From the NCBI RefSeq assembly GCF_010206195.1, contig NZ_VIQT01000022.1:1-64000 (forward strand): a stretch of 64,000 bases of DNA, in the 5' to 3' direction. Positions within the stretch are counted from its first letter, which is position 1. The number at the start of each line of letters is the position of its first letter. The translations under genes were made by a program, and so were the position numbers. The DNA is from Anaerotruncus colihominis. GTDB taxonomy: Bacteria > Bacillota > Clostridia > Oscillospirales > Ruminococcaceae. Below the pieces are notes generated by a model. The model was not told the DNA's origin. It saw only the letters and a program-made list of their open reading frames with translations, and did no database searches. Positions 41,138 through 50,168 of the stretch are shown piece by piece.

Positions 41138-41491
41138 TTACGGCTTCTTTTTTTCAGCAGCCCATATGGCCAAAAGCTGGATGAAAAAGGCGGCCAGGGA
41201 CAGTACCGCCAAAAGCTGCGCGGCCGTGAAAGGCTTAAAATACCATTCCCATGCCTGCGTCCAGCCATACTGCATGAAGCAGTATGAGGAAACAGCGGTT
41301 CATACCGTTCCAATGAGGGCGGCGGAGCGGTTATGCGTTTTAGCCGCCAGCAGATACAGGATGACATAACCGGCCAGTGCCGCGGCGTAAAAAACAGGGG
41401 TTCCATAGATCAAATCGATATACATGGATAAATAGAGATATGGGACCGTGTATCCAAGCAGCAGAGCCAGTCGTATCATCCATTTTTTCAT
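41138..41491 (-). pseudogene. Small membrane protein interrupted by an in-frame TGA
   Basis: The minus-strand frame from ATG 41491 reads MKKWMIRLALLLGYTVPYLY... with two membrane segments, meets TGA at 41302-41300, and then continues in the same frame for 53 more codons to TAA at 41138. The second part has typical membrane-protein content (FMQYGWTQAWEWYFKPFTAA, a hydrophobic stretch, EKKKP) and a proper terminator. The two halves together give a 3-4 segment protein of about 117 residues. Nonsense mutation, sequencing error or UGA recoding are all possible. No family name is known to me. Confidence 0.7.
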
Positions 41492-41513
41492 AAGCGTTTC
41501 CCCTACACGTTCG

Positions 41514-43340
41514 TTATTTCTTTTTCATCTGCTCACGCATACGCTGCGAATGATCGAGGATGGTTTTGCGGATACGGATATTTTTTGGCGTGACCTCAAG
41601 CAGCTCGTCGTCGCCGATAAATTCGAGCGCCTCTTCAAGTGAGAAGCGGCGCGGCGGGATGAGACGCAGTGCGTCGTCTGAACCGGAGGCGCGCGTGTTT
41701 GTAAGCTGCTTGCGCTTGCAGACGTTGACCGCGATGTCCTCATTTTTCGGCGACATGCCCACAACCTGGCCGGCATAAACCGGTTCGCCTGCGCCGAGGA
41801 ACAGCGTGCCGCGCTCCTGGGCGTTGTACAGGCCATAGGTGATCGTTTCGCCTGTTTCAAACGCAATCAGCGAACCATTTTGCCGGCGCGGAATATCGCC
41901 CTTATACGGCGCGTAACCATGAAACAGCGTATTCATGACGCCCTCGCCCTTCGTGTCAGTGAGAAATTCGCTCTTATAGCCGAACAGGCCGCGCTCCGGG
42001 ATGATGAATACCATTTTCATGCGGCTGCCAACTGGGTCCATCGACTGCAATTCGCCCTTGCGCGGCCCCATCTTTTCCATGACGGCGCCGGAATATTCGG
42101 CCGGAACGTCGATGGTCAGTTCCTCAAACGGCTCGCACTGCTCGCCGTCGATCGTCTTATAGAGCACCTTGGGCGTGCTGACCTGGAATTCATATCCTTC
42201 GCGGCGCATGTTTTCAATCAGAATTGAAAGATGCATTTCACCGCGGCCGCAGACGACGAAGGAATCGGCTGTGTCGCCGTCGCTCACGCGCAGAGAGACG
42301 TCGCGCAGCAGCTCGCGGTAGAGGCGGTCGCGGATCTGGCGCGTCGTAACAAATTTGCCCTCGCGTCCCGCAAACGGGCTTGTATTGACCGAAAAGGTCA
42401 TTTCAACCGTCGGTTCGGAGATCTTGACAAACGGCAGCGCGATATGCGAGCCGGCGGCACAGACCGTATTTCCAATATTGATATCCTCAATGCCCGAAAA
42501 CATGACGATATCGCCGACTGTAGCCGACTGCACCTGAGTGCGTCCGACGCCCGTGAACTGGTAGATAGCCGTGATTTTGCCCTGCTTTAACAGCTCCTTG
42601 TCGTGGTAATCGCAGACGGTGACAGGCGCGTTTACCTTCAATTCCCCCTGTTCAATACGTCCGATCGCGATGCGTCCAACATATTCGTTGTAATCAATCG
42701 ACGAAACGAGCACTGCCGTCGGTTCATCCGGGTCGCCCTGGGGCGCATGGATATAGTCAACGATCGTATCCATGAGCGGCTGAAGATCGACACCCTGCGT
42801 TTCCGGCGAATACGAGGCGGTTCCATCGCGGCCGGAACAGAACACCATCGGGCTGTCAAGCTGTTCATCTGAAGCGCCAAGATCCATCAAAAGTTCAAGC
42901 ACCTCGTCGACGACCTCATAAACGCGCGCGTCGGGCCGGTCGATCTTATTGATGACGATGATGACGCCCAAATCGAGATCGAGCGCCTTGCTTAAAACAA
43001 AACGCGTCTGCGGCATGGGTCCCTCGGCCGCGTCGACAAGCAGCAGCACGCCGTCGACCATTTTGAGCACACGCTCCACCTCGCCGCCGAAGTCGGCGTG
43101 TCCGGGCGTATCGACAATATTGATCTTGACGCCCTTATATTCGGCAGACGCGTTTTTGGCAAGGATGGTGATGCCGCGCTCGCGTTCGATATCGTTGGAG
43201 TCCATGACGCGCTCCTGCACGGCCTGATTTTCACGGAAAGTTCCGCTCTGTTTGAGCATGCCGTCCACGAGCGTCGTCTTGCCGTGGTCGACGTGCGCGA
43301 TGATTGCAATATTCCTTAAATCGTCGCGTTTGATTTTCAT
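41514..43340 (-). CDS. typA: Ribosome-associated GTPase TypA/BipA
   Basis: A 608-residue translational GTPase acting in ribosome assembly and stress or cold growth. G1 is [17 protein letters not shown] (about 14), G3 is [15 protein letters not shown] and G4 is NKIDRPDA. The EF-G-like domains III and V and the TypA-specific C-terminal domain ([20 protein letters not shown]) are complete. Monocistronic, 178 bases after the secreted-protein gene and behind its terminator. Confidence 0.97.
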   Translation of the reverse strand: MKIKRDDLRNIAIIAHVDHGKTTLVDGMLKQSGTFRENQAVQERVMDSNDIERERGITILAKNASAEYKGVKINIVDTPGHADFGGEVERVLKMVDGVLLLVDAAEGPMPQTRFVLSKALDLDLGVIIVINKIDRPDARVYEVVDEVLELLMDLGASDEQLDSPMVFCSGRDGTASYSPETQGVDLQPLMDTIVDYIHAPQGDPDEPTAVLVSSIDYNEYVGRIAIGRIEQGELKVNAPVTVCDYHDKELLKQGKITAIYQFTGVGRTQVQSATVGDIVMFSGIEDINIGNTVCAAGSHIALPFVKISEPTVEMTFSVNTSPFAGREGKFVTTRQIRDRLYRELLRDVSLRVSDGDTADSFVVCGRGEMHLSILIENMRREGYEFQVSTPKVLYKTIDGEQCEPFEELTIDVPAEYSGAVMEKMGPRKGELQSMDPVGSRMKMVFIIPERGLFGYKSEFLTDTKGEGVMNTLFHGYAPYKGDIPRRQNGSLIAFETGETITYGLYNAQERGTLFLGAGEPVYAGQVVGMSPKNEDIAVNVCKRKQLTNTRASGSDDALRLIPPRRFSLEEALEFIGDDELLEVTPKNIRIRKTILDHSQRMREQMKKK

Positions 43341-43467
43341 ATCTGGCTGCTCCCTTTTCCCCTGATTTTACGATACTCATACGACGTTATCATAGTACCA
43401 AGTCGGCATCTTGTCAAGAAAGAGCATGGAATTTTGTTGACTTTTCCCAATAAACGGAATAAAAAGA

Positions 43468-43495
43468 AACGGCGGATGCAGAAACATCCGCCGTT
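43468..43495 (-). terminator. Terminator of the secreted LamG-like gene
   Basis: AACGGCGGATG/CATCCGCCGTT arms around a 6-base loop, followed on the minus strand by TCTTTTTATT. Confidence 0.88.
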
Positions 43496-43516
43496 CTGGA
43501 AAGGAGTAAATGGGAA

Positions 43517-44602
43517 TCAATAGTCCCAGTATTCGTCAGGCATATCTTTGGTTTCACGCGTCTCATATTCGACCGATCCGCCGTCCTCGGTGGTGAGCTG
43601 AGCGATCTTTTCCATCAGCAGGTCATATTCAACATCGAAATCCTTGTTGGACACCTTGAGCTTGCTCTTGACTGTGCTCTGCTTATACCACTTGCCGCCC
43701 TCCAGGACCTTCCTGCCGTTGAGGTAAACGTCCTCGTCGGAATTGCGGTTAAACATGTACTCGGTATATTTGTCCTCCCAGCTGTTGCGCTTTTTCTCAT
43801 ACTGCGATTCCAGCCGCTCGTCGCGTTCATCCTGCGCCTTGGAAGAAAGCTGGCGCATGGCATAGCTGCCGTCGTAGAGGTAAAGGTTGTCGAACGAAAC
43901 GGTATCGGCACGGTTGTAGTTATAGACGCCAAGCGCCAGATACGACGGATACACATCCTTCTGATTTGTGGAAAGCGTGCAGTTGCCAAGCTTCTTTTCA
44001 TTGAGGTAATAGGAGATGACGCCCTTGTCGCACCTGATCAGCAGGCTGTTCCAGCCCGGTTCGACTTCAAGATACTCAGTTTCCTTATCCCCGTTGACAA
44101 AGGTGCGCGCCTGGCTCCAGCCAGTTTTCGACTTGGAGGTGTAGTAGACGAGATACGGCGCCTTGTTGCCTATTTTCTGGAGGGCGAGCGTGGCAGACTC
44201 CTTGATCGCATTGCCGGAGCCGTCCTTGAGATCGACGCGGAACTCGGCGCGGCGATTGTTGCTGTTCGATGAAAACCAGTTGTCGTCAACATTGATTTTG
44301 ACGGTCGCAGTCCATGTGTTCGACGAGGTTTTAGCAGCCGCGAGCTTTTTGCCCTGCACGGCGTAGTAATTATCCTGCTTGTCTGCGGGGCGCGCAGAAG
44401 TAAAGCCCTTCGCTCCCACAGTGATGTACAATTCGTTTTCACTCGTGTCAAACTCGTCCGGGGCGTAGCGGTCAACCTCCCAGGGCTTATTTGACGACTT
44501 GCCGAAGCTGTCCCCTGTAATGATCGACGCCGCCGAAACAGGCGCGGCAAGGATTGTTACAGAAGCAAGCAGCAGGCTGATCGTTCCCACCAGTTTTTTC
44601 AT
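43517..44602 (-). CDS. Secreted protein with LamG/concanavalin-like domain
   Basis: A 361-residue exported protein. The signal peptide is MKKLVGTISLLLASVTILAAPVSA-like, with cleavage near ASA. Residues 30-235 look like a jelly-roll glycan-binding or glycan-hydrolase-like fold (strands such as YLVYYTSKSKTGWSQ and WNSLLIRCDKGVISYYLNEK, then DTVSFDNLYLYDGS). The C-terminal 110 residues are highly charged, with a predicted coiled coil (QDERDERLESQYEKKRNSWED), ending in an acidic Tyr-rich tail. No catalytic residues recognised. ATG 44602 has GGGAGGACC upstream. It may bind cell-wall or mucin glycans, by inference. Confidence 0.72.
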   Translation of the reverse strand: MKKLVGTISLLLASVTILAAPVSAASIITGDSFGKSSNKPWEVDRYAPDEFDTSENELYITVGAKGFTSARPADKQDNYYAVQGKKLAAAKTSSNTWTATVKINVDDNWFSSNSNNRRAEFRVDLKDGSGNAIKESATLALQKIGNKAPYLVYYTSKSKTGWSQARTFVNGDKETEYLEVEPGWNSLLIRCDKGVISYYLNEKKLGNCTLSTNQKDVYPSYLALGVYNYNRADTVSFDNLYLYDGSYAMRQLSSKAQDERDERLESQYEKKRNSWEDKYTEYMFNRNSDEDVYLNGRKVLEGGKWYKQSTVKSKLKVSNKDFDVEYDLLMEKIAQLTTEDGGSVEYETRETKDMPDEYWDY

Positions 44603-44676
44603 AATGCGCGGTCCTCCCTCTCTTGTGGCGCGCGGCGTGGGGCGCCGCATGTGTAGCTATATCTATATGTATACTG

Positions 44677-44705
44677 ATTATAACAAATAGTATAATGAAA
44701 ATCAA
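44677..44705 (-). promoter_or_regulatory. Promoter of the secreted LamG-like gene
   Basis: TTGATT (44700-44705) and TATAAT (44677-44682) on the minus strand, 17-base spacer. Confidence 0.75.
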
Positions 44706-44861
44706 GCGATTGGCAACCAATTTTCCCGAAGGGAACCAAATAAAATTCCAGCCGGACGAATGGTTTTCCATCCGCTTAGATAAAATAGACAAAAGCAGGA
44801 GTGGAAATTTGTAAACCATGCGAAGGAAATGAAAAAAGGATGAAATCTGCTTTGAAAACGC

Positions 44862-44890
44862 TTGCAAATCTAAAAAAAAGGGATTACACT
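44862..44890 (+). promoter_or_regulatory. Candidate promoter of the V-type ATPase operon
   Basis: TTGCAA (44862-44867) and TACACT (44885-44890), 17-base spacer. A TATAAT follows at about 44899, without a good -35. Between 44706 and 44861 nothing else is seen. Confidence 0.4.
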
Positions 44891-44947
44891 GGATAAAATT
44901 ATAATGGGTCAGAATTCGAATTTTTTCGCTGCAAAGGGGGACGCGCA

Positions 44948-45259
44948 ATGGAGCGGGTCATCAAACTGCTGGTGGAATATGACAATAAGGGGCGCGAGCT
45001 TGTGAGGCAGGCTCGGGAGGCGCGCCGCGAGACGCTCGCGCATATGGATGAGGACAAGCGCGCGATGGAACAGCAGATGCGCGCGCATGCGGCCGAACGC
45101 GTCGAACAGGTCCGCCAGCAGGCGGGGAGGGATCGCGACGAAGCCCTCGCAGGACTGCGTGCGCAGAATGAACAACGGATGCAGGCGCTGCGCCGCGCCT
45201 ATACGGCGCGCCATGATGAATGGCTGCGGCGGATCGTCAGCCGCTGCATTGGTGGGTGA
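44948..45259 (+). CDS. V-type ATP synthase peripheral-stalk subunit (G/H-like)
   Basis: A 103-residue, almost wholly alpha-helical Arg/Glu/Ala/Gln protein (MERVIKLLVEYDNKGRELVR...) with coiled-coil heptads throughout. First gene of the H-C-I-K-F-E-A-B-D operon. Homologues (AhaH/NtpF) pair with subunit E to form the peripheral stalk. The sequence is too low-complexity for a firm family call; position is the main evidence. Confidence 0.75.
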   Translation: MERVIKLLVEYDNKGRELVRQAREARRETLAHMDEDKRAMEQQMRAHAAERVEQVRQQAGRDRDEALAGLRAQNEQRMQALRRAYTARHDEWLRRIVSRCIGG

Positions 45260-45264
45260 CGGCT

Positions 45265-46305
45265 ATGCCGCACGGTGAAAACGCGGTCGCCGCCAAGGCG
45301 CGGGCGGCTTTTGGCCGGATGCTGACGCCCGGCCAATATGATGAATTGCTGCGCAAGCAGAGCGTGCAGGAGATTTCCGCCTATCTGCGCGAACACACCG
45401 CCTACGCGCAGGCGCTCGAGGGCGTGCAGGACAGCGCGATCCATCGCGGCCGTCTGGAGACGCTTCTGCGGCGCGATCTGTTTTATCAGTACGCGCGGTT
45501 GACGCATTACGTGCCTGGGTCGGGCGCCGGCGGCATCTATGGCTATATTGTGCCCGATATGGAAATCGAGTTGATTTTGTCGGCCCTGCGCGTTATCATT
45601 TCAGGCGGCGGGGACCTGCTGGCGGCGCTGCCAAGCTTTATGCAGAGCCATGCCCATTTTGACCTTGTAGCGCTGGCGCAGGCGAAAACGCTCGATGAAC
45701 TGATCGAGGCTGTACGGGCGTCGCCGTATGAAGCGATTCTGCGCGCCTGCCGCGAGCAGTACCCGCCGCAGAGCGGTTCGCTGCGCTTCACCCGGTATGA
45801 GGTGGCGCTGCGCACATACTATTTTGAGTCGATGCTCTCCCGCGCGTCGCGCGCGCCGAAACGCGCGGCCATGCAGCTTTCGGGGCTGATCAGGATGCGT
45901 GCGGAGCTGATGAACCTCAACACGATTTTCCGCATGAAAACGTATTTCAATGCCGATGCTGAACGCATCCGTGCAACGATACTTCCCTATCACTGGCGTA
46001 TCCGGCCGCAGCAGATGCAGGCGATGATCGAGGCGAAAGACGCGCAGACATTTATGAAGCTGCTTTCTCAGACTGCGCTTGGGCGTCATATCGACCCGCA
46101 GGCAGCCTTCATTGAATCGGAAACCGAACGTGTCCGTTATCACGAAACGCTGCGGACACTGCGTTTCGCCACGGACCCGCAGGTGGTTTATCTGGCGTTT
46201 ATGCTGCTGCGCGCGATGGAGACGGAGGACATCATCCGCATCATTGAAGGCGTGCGCTACCAGTTGCCGCCCGAACGGATCGGCGCCATGCTCGCGCGGG
46301 CGTAA
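45265..46305 (+). CDS. atpC: V-type ATP synthase subunit C
   Basis: A 346-residue funnel-shaped subunit linking the rotor to the membrane ring. All-helical, with three repeated helical units. The N-terminal KARAAFGRMLTPGQYDELLR matches the usual AtpC start. ATG 45265 has GGTGGGTGA upstream. It is 5 bases after the stalk gene. Confidence 0.85.
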   Translation: MPHGENAVAAKARAAFGRMLTPGQYDELLRKQSVQEISAYLREHTAYAQALEGVQDSAIHRGRLETLLRRDLFYQYARLTHYVPGSGAGGIYGYIVPDMEIELILSALRVIISGGGDLLAALPSFMQSHAHFDLVALAQAKTLDELIEAVRASPYEAILRACREQYPPQSGSLRFTRYEVALRTYYFESMLSRASRAPKRAAMQLSGLIRMRAELMNLNTIFRMKTYFNADAERIRATILPYHWRIRPQQMQAMIEAKDAQTFMKLLSQTALGRHIDPQAAFIESETERVRYHETLRTLRFATDPQVVYLAFMLLRAMETEDIIRIIEGVRYQLPPERIGAMLARA

Positions 46306-46325
46306 CAAAATGCGCGGGGAATCGG

Positions 46326-46369
46326 ACGGTTTGGAAATTTTTCTTTCCTCTATTTTCAAACAGCCCCTG
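46326..46369. repeat. Short inverted-repeat element in the ATPase operon
   Basis: GGACGGTTTGGAAATTTTT and TATTTTCAAACAGCCCCTGG form an imperfect stem between the C and I genes. Its right arm matches the ends of the element at 32073, suggesting the same family in shortened form. Confidence 0.45.
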
Positions 46370-46419
46370 GGCGGACTTTGAACGAATTACCGGCGAGGCC
46401 GGAGAAATGGAGGCTGGTC

Positions 46420-48378
46420 ATGGCCATTGCAAAAATGGCGCTCGTGAGTATCGCGGGCGACCTTGGGCGGTTGGACGACGTGATCATGCGATGTCTGGGC
46501 AGCGGGGCGTTCCACCCCGAGCCGCCTTTACAGGCGGCCGGAGGTATCCGGGGCTTTACACCGCTCGCGGAGGAAAATCCATATGGGCCGCTGCTCGCCA
46601 AAATCACCGATGCGGGCGTCGCCGCCGGGCTGACGCCGCATTACGATGCAAAGGCGGCGGGCGAGGCGCTTCAGGCGCGCTACTGTGAGGATTTCTGCTC
46701 CGCCTTCCGGGAAAAGACGACGGCGCTACGCGAGCGGCAGAACTATCTGCACAGCGAGATTGAACAGGATGAATCCGGGCTTGTGATCCTTTCGCACCTG
46801 GCGGAGCTTGAGGTGGCGTTCGACGATCTTTTTTCCTGCGAATATACAAAGGTGCGCTTTGGGCGCCTTCCGCTTGACGGGGCGCGCAAGCTCGACCATT
46901 ATGCCGAGCGGCCGTTTATCTTTAAATCGTTCGATGTGGAGGGCGATTATCAGTGGGGGGCCTATTTCGCCCTGACGGACAACGCTCCGGAAATCGACGA
47001 TCTGTTTTCATCGCTTTACTTTGAGCGCGTGCGCGTGCCGGAATTTATCCACGGGACGCCGGAGGCGGCGCTCGAGCGTCTGCGCGAGCAGATCGCGCGC
47101 AACCGCGACGCGCTGGCGCAGACCAAAAAGCAGCTTGCCGATGTAGTGCGTGAAAACAATGCGGAATTTATACGCATCTATTCACGGATTCGGTTTCTGT
47201 CGGATTCATTTGAGCTGAGGCGTTATGTGTCCGTGCTCAGACGCGAATATATGGATGTGTTTTATCTGACCGGCTTCATCGAGCAGGACCGTGCGGCCGC
47301 TTTCGCCTCGGAATTAAAAAAGCTTGACGGAGTCGATGTTGAAATCCGGCCGCATGATTCGGACAAGCGCCTGAAGGCGCCGACAAAGCTGAAAAACGGA
47401 TGGTTTGCCAAGCCGTTCGAACTGTTTGTCGAGATGTACGGTGTGCCGGCCTACAGCGACCCGGACCCCACGCCGTTTGTCGCAATCACCTATTGCCTGT
47501 TGTTCGGCGCGATGTTCGGCGATCTGGGACAGGGACTCCTGCTGGCGCTCGGCGGATGGCTGTTCTGGCGCATAAAGGGCGCCGCGCTTGGACGCGTAAT
47601 CAACCGCATCGGCATATTCTCCTGTATCTTCGGCGCGTTTTACGGCTCCGTATTCGGTTTTGAGGAGCTGTTGACGCCGTTTTATACGGATGTGCTCGGC
47701 TTGCCCGGAAAGCCGGTTGAGGTCATGGCGCCTGAAAATACAAACCTGGTGCTTTTGGCGGCCGTCGCGCTCGGCGTGGCGCTGATCTGCATTTCCATCC
47801 TGATCGGCATTTGGACCGGATTTCGGCGGCATGATTATGAGAGGGCCATATTTTCCGCGAACGGCATTGCGGGGCTGTTGTTTTACGGCTCTATCCTGTT
47901 CGGTGCGGTCATGCTGTTTCTGACCGGGAAAAATCTGTTTACGCCGCTTTACATCATCCTGTTGATGGTGCTGCCGCTTGCGGCGATCCTGTTCAAGGAG
48001 CCGCTGGGCAAAGCGGTCCGTCATATGGCGGCGCGTCCGGCCGAGGGCATGGGCGCGTATCTGACGGAAGGCGCGTTTGAATTGTTTGAGGTGGTTTTAA
48101 GCTTTTTTTCCAACACGATGTCGTTTCTGCGCGTGGGAGGCTTTGTATTGAGCCATGCGGGTATGATGGCTGTCGTATTTACGCTGTCCGAGATGGTCAG
48201 CGGTGCGGCAAGCCCGGTTGTCATCGTGGTCGGAAATCTGTTTGTGATCGGTATGGAGGGCCTGATTGTCGGCATTCAGGTGCTCCGTCTGGAATTTTAT
48301 GAACTGTTCAGCCGGTATTTCGACGGCGATGGAAAACCGTTTGTCCCCGCCGCTGTGACGCCGGATGAAAGCAAATGA
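46420..48378 (+). CDS. atpI: V-type ATP synthase subunit I (a-type stator)
   Basis: A 652-residue membrane stator. The N-terminal soluble half (1-340) has two coiled-coil arms and mixed domains. The C-terminal half has seven to eight membrane helices, with the family blocks FGAMFGDLGQGLLLALGG and SFLRVGGFVLSHAGM and a conserved Arg (about 535-560) facing the c-ring glutamate. ATG 46420 has GGAGG upstream; the open frame reaches TTG 46378 but would begin in the inverted-repeat element. The stop overlaps the first frame of the K gene. Confidence 0.93.
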   Translation: MAIAKMALVSIAGDLGRLDDVIMRCLGSGAFHPEPPLQAAGGIRGFTPLAEENPYGPLLAKITDAGVAAGLTPHYDAKAAGEALQARYCEDFCSAFREKTTALRERQNYLHSEIEQDESGLVILSHLAELEVAFDDLFSCEYTKVRFGRLPLDGARKLDHYAERPFIFKSFDVEGDYQWGAYFALTDNAPEIDDLFSSLYFERVRVPEFIHGTPEAALERLREQIARNRDALAQTKKQLADVVRENNAEFIRIYSRIRFLSDSFELRRYVSVLRREYMDVFYLTGFIEQDRAAAFASELKKLDGVDVEIRPHDSDKRLKAPTKLKNGWFAKPFELFVEMYGVPAYSDPDPTPFVAITYCLLFGAMFGDLGQGLLLALGGWLFWRIKGAALGRVINRIGIFSCIFGAFYGSVFGFEELLTPFYTDVLGLPGKPVEVMAPENTNLVLLAAVALGVALICISILIGIWTGFRRHDYERAIFSANGIAGLLFYGSILFGAVMLFLTGKNLFTPLYIILLMVLPLAAILFKEPLGKAVRHMAARPAEGMGAYLTEGAFELFEVVLSFFSNTMSFLRVGGFVLSHAGMMAVVFTLSEMVSGAASPVVIVVGNLFVIGMEGLIVGIQVLRLEFYELFSRYFDGDGKPFVPAAVTPDESK

Positions 48379-48398
48379 ATATATGGAGGTTCATCAAT

Positions 48399-48833
48399 AT
48401 GCTGTATCTAATTCCAACTGCTGCGGTCATCGCTGCGCTCCTGCTGCTGCTTCCCACCAGAAGAAACCGTGATACGGGCCGTGCGCGCCGCCGTCTTGTT
48501 ATGAATGCGGGCTTGTTTTTTGTCGCCGCTGCGTTGATGGTCGTTATGGCGGTCGGCGTGGCTGCCGAAGCGCCCGAAACGGCCGCGGCAGCCGCAGCGG
48601 CGGCCACAGCTTCAGGCGCCGGCCAGGGTATGGGCTTTCTGGCGGCCGCGCTGGCAACAGGACTTTCGTGCCTGGGCGCAGGTATTGCGATCGCCTCCAC
48701 TGCCCCGGCCGCCATCGGCGCGTTTTCCGAGGATCCCAAGGCGTTTGGTAAGGCGCTGATCTTTGTCGTGCTTGGCGAAGGCGTCGCGCTCTATGGGCTT
48801 TTGATCTCAATCCTGCTGATCAATAAGCTATAG
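48399..48833 (+). CDS. atpK: V-type ATP synthase subunit K (membrane rotor) with N-terminal extra helix
   Basis: A 144-residue c/K rotor subunit. The C-terminal hairpin (about 75-144) is canonical: helix 1 GMGFLAAALATGLSCLGAGI, loop FSEDPKAFGK, helix 2 with the ion-binding Glu in VVLGEGVALYGLL. Before it lie a signal-like helix (4-20), a basic patch (RRNRDTGRARRR), another hydrophobic segment and an Ala-rich linker, so it has four hydrophobic segments, not two. TATGGAGG precedes ATG 48399. Ion type (Na or H) is not decidable by eye. Confidence 0.88.
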   Translation: MLYLIPTAAVIAALLLLLPTRRNRDTGRARRRLVMNAGLFFVAAALMVVMAVGVAAEAPETAAAAAAAATASGAGQGMGFLAAALATGLSCLGAGIAIASTAPAAIGAFSEDPKAFGKALIFVVLGEGVALYGLLISILLINKL

Positions 48834-48839
48834 GAGGGA

Positions 48840-49010
48840 CGCGCTGGCGCGCGCGACCCGTGCGCGGGTCGCTCACCGCCGGGCGCTGCGCTTGCCCGGC
48901 CGGCTATTCGGGGCTTTCCGGCGCTATAGCGCCGGGCGCGGACGAGCCGCGGCAGCGCCCCTCAGCGCGCCTCACGGGACAGGGGCGAGCCGCCCCTATC
49001 CCATGGACCC
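48840..49010 (+). repeat. R2 repeat copy a (GC-rich structured module)
   Basis: A chain of perfect or near-perfect GC hairpins: GACCCGTGCGCGGGTC, GCCGGGCGCTGCGCTTGCCC(GGC), GGCGCTATAGCGCC and CGGCAGCGCCCCTCAGCGCG. It recurs at 60652-60957. It ends with TATCCCATGGACCCAACC-CCGGGG and joins directly to R1 copy F. Together they fill the 364-base K-F spacer in an otherwise tightly packed operon. Confidence 0.82.
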
Positions 49011-49190
49011 AACCCCGGGGCAGGCGCAGCCTGTAAAAATGTCGGGACCTGCCCCACTGTTCGCGGCGCAGCCGATTAAAGTTTTTTGCCGAGGCTTTTT
49101 TTCAAAAAAGCCGGAAAGTTTTTTGCCGAGGCTTTTTTCAAAAAAGCCGGAAAGTTTTTTGCCAAGCTTTTTTTCAAAAAAGCGGGGAAA
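49011..49190 (+). repeat. R1 repeat copy F (atpF leader)
   Basis: The modules CAGGCGCAGCCTGTAAAAAT and CCTGCCCCACTGTTCGCGGC lead to three hairpin units in series: GGCTTTTTTTCAAAAAAGCC, GGCTTTTTTCAAAAAAGCC and AGCTTTTTTTCAAAAAAGC. The last ends about 10 bases before the ATG of subunit F, with GGGGAAAGGTG supplied by the repeat edge as ribosome site. Confidence 0.87.
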
Positions 49191-49197
49191 GGTGCTT

Positions 49198-49506
49198 ATG
49201 AGATTCTATACCTTGAGCGATAACATTGACACCATGATGGGGATGCGCCTTGCCGGGATCGAAGGCGAGGTGATCCACACGCAGGATGAGGTACTCGCGT
49301 CGCTGCGGCGTGTGATGGCCGACCCGGAAATCGGTATTGTGCTGATGACGGAAAAACTGATTAATACCTGTCCCGCAATGGTGTACCGCTATAAATTGAC
49401 ACAGAAACGCCCGCTGATCGTTGAGATTCCCGACCGGCATGGCGAGGGGGATGTGTCGCAGACCATTGAAAAATATGTGAGCGAGGCGATCGGCGTCAAG
49501 CTGTAA
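49198..49506 (+). CDS. atpF: V-type ATP synthase subunit F
   Basis: A 102-residue central-stalk subunit with the typical start FYTLSDNIDTMMGMRLAGIEG and the Rossmann-like VLMTEKLI. The start is ATG 49198, as frames further upstream run through the R2/R1 repeats. It precedes subunit E by 29 bases. Confidence 0.93.
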   Translation: MRFYTLSDNIDTMMGMRLAGIEGEVIHTQDEVLASLRRVMADPEIGIVLMTEKLINTCPAMVYRYKLTQKRPLIVEIPDRHGEGDVSQTIEKYVSEAIGVKL

Positions 49507-49535
49507 GCCGCGCAGCCAACGGGAGGTGACAGGCC

Positions 49536-50162
49536 ATGTCCGATATACAGACCGAAAAACTGGAGTATTTCGAGCGGGAGATCATGAACCGCGTGCAGGC
49601 GGAAAGCGATGCAATCCGCACGGAAACGCAGCGGATGAAGGACGAGGCGCTGGAACAGGAAAAGGCGCGCCTGTATGACGAACTGTATAACGATATTCAG
49701 GCACAGGTCGCGCAGATCCGAAAGGAGACGGCCGGCGAGATCGCCCATGAAACGCAGCAGATGAAGCAGGCGCTCTACCGGCAGCGGGAGCAGTACCTTG
49801 CCGAGCTGCTGGCCGAGGCGCGCGTCGAGCTGGCTTCGTTTTGCAAAAGCGGCCAATATGAGGAATTTCTGTTGGGGCGGGTGCGCTCGCTGGCGCGCGA
49901 CTGGCCGATGGACGGCAGCGTGATCAAGCTGCGCGCCGACGACATCGGCTACGACGCAAAGATCCGGGAGCTGTATCCCGGCTGCACCGTCGAGGCCGAC
50001 GACGCGGCCGTGCCGATTGGCGGAGTTGTGCTGGTAAACAGGGCGCGCGGCGTCGAGATCGATTTGAGCCTTGGCGCGGCGCTCGCACAGCAGAAGGACT
50101 GGTTTTACCATAACTCCCATTTTATGCTGGAGGACGCCTCCACGCAGGAAGGACAGGGGTGA
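49536..50162 (+). CDS. atpE: V-type ATP synthase subunit E
   Basis: A 208-residue peripheral-stalk subunit. A long N-terminal helix (about 5-100, E/R/Q/A rich) is followed by a globular C-terminal domain with the family strand GGVVLVNRARGVEIDLSL. GGGAGGTGAC lies upstream of ATG 49536. Directly joined to subunit A. Confidence 0.9.
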   Translation: MSDIQTEKLEYFEREIMNRVQAESDAIRTETQRMKDEALEQEKARLYDELYNDIQAQVAQIRKETAGEIAHETQQMKQALYRQREQYLAELLAEARVELASFCKSGQYEEFLLGRVRSLARDWPMDGSVIKLRADDIGYDAKIRELYPGCTVEADDAAVPIGGVVLVNRARGVEIDLSLGAALAQQKDWFYHNSHFMLEDASTQEGQG

Positions 50163-50168
50163 TTGCCG

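Noticed and set aside
48892-49197. 102-codon N-terminal extension of subunit F
   Set aside because: The extension is a translation of R2/R1 repeat DNA (repeated FFSKKPESFLPRL-like units); F-type subunits in this family are about 100 residues and begin at ATG 49198.
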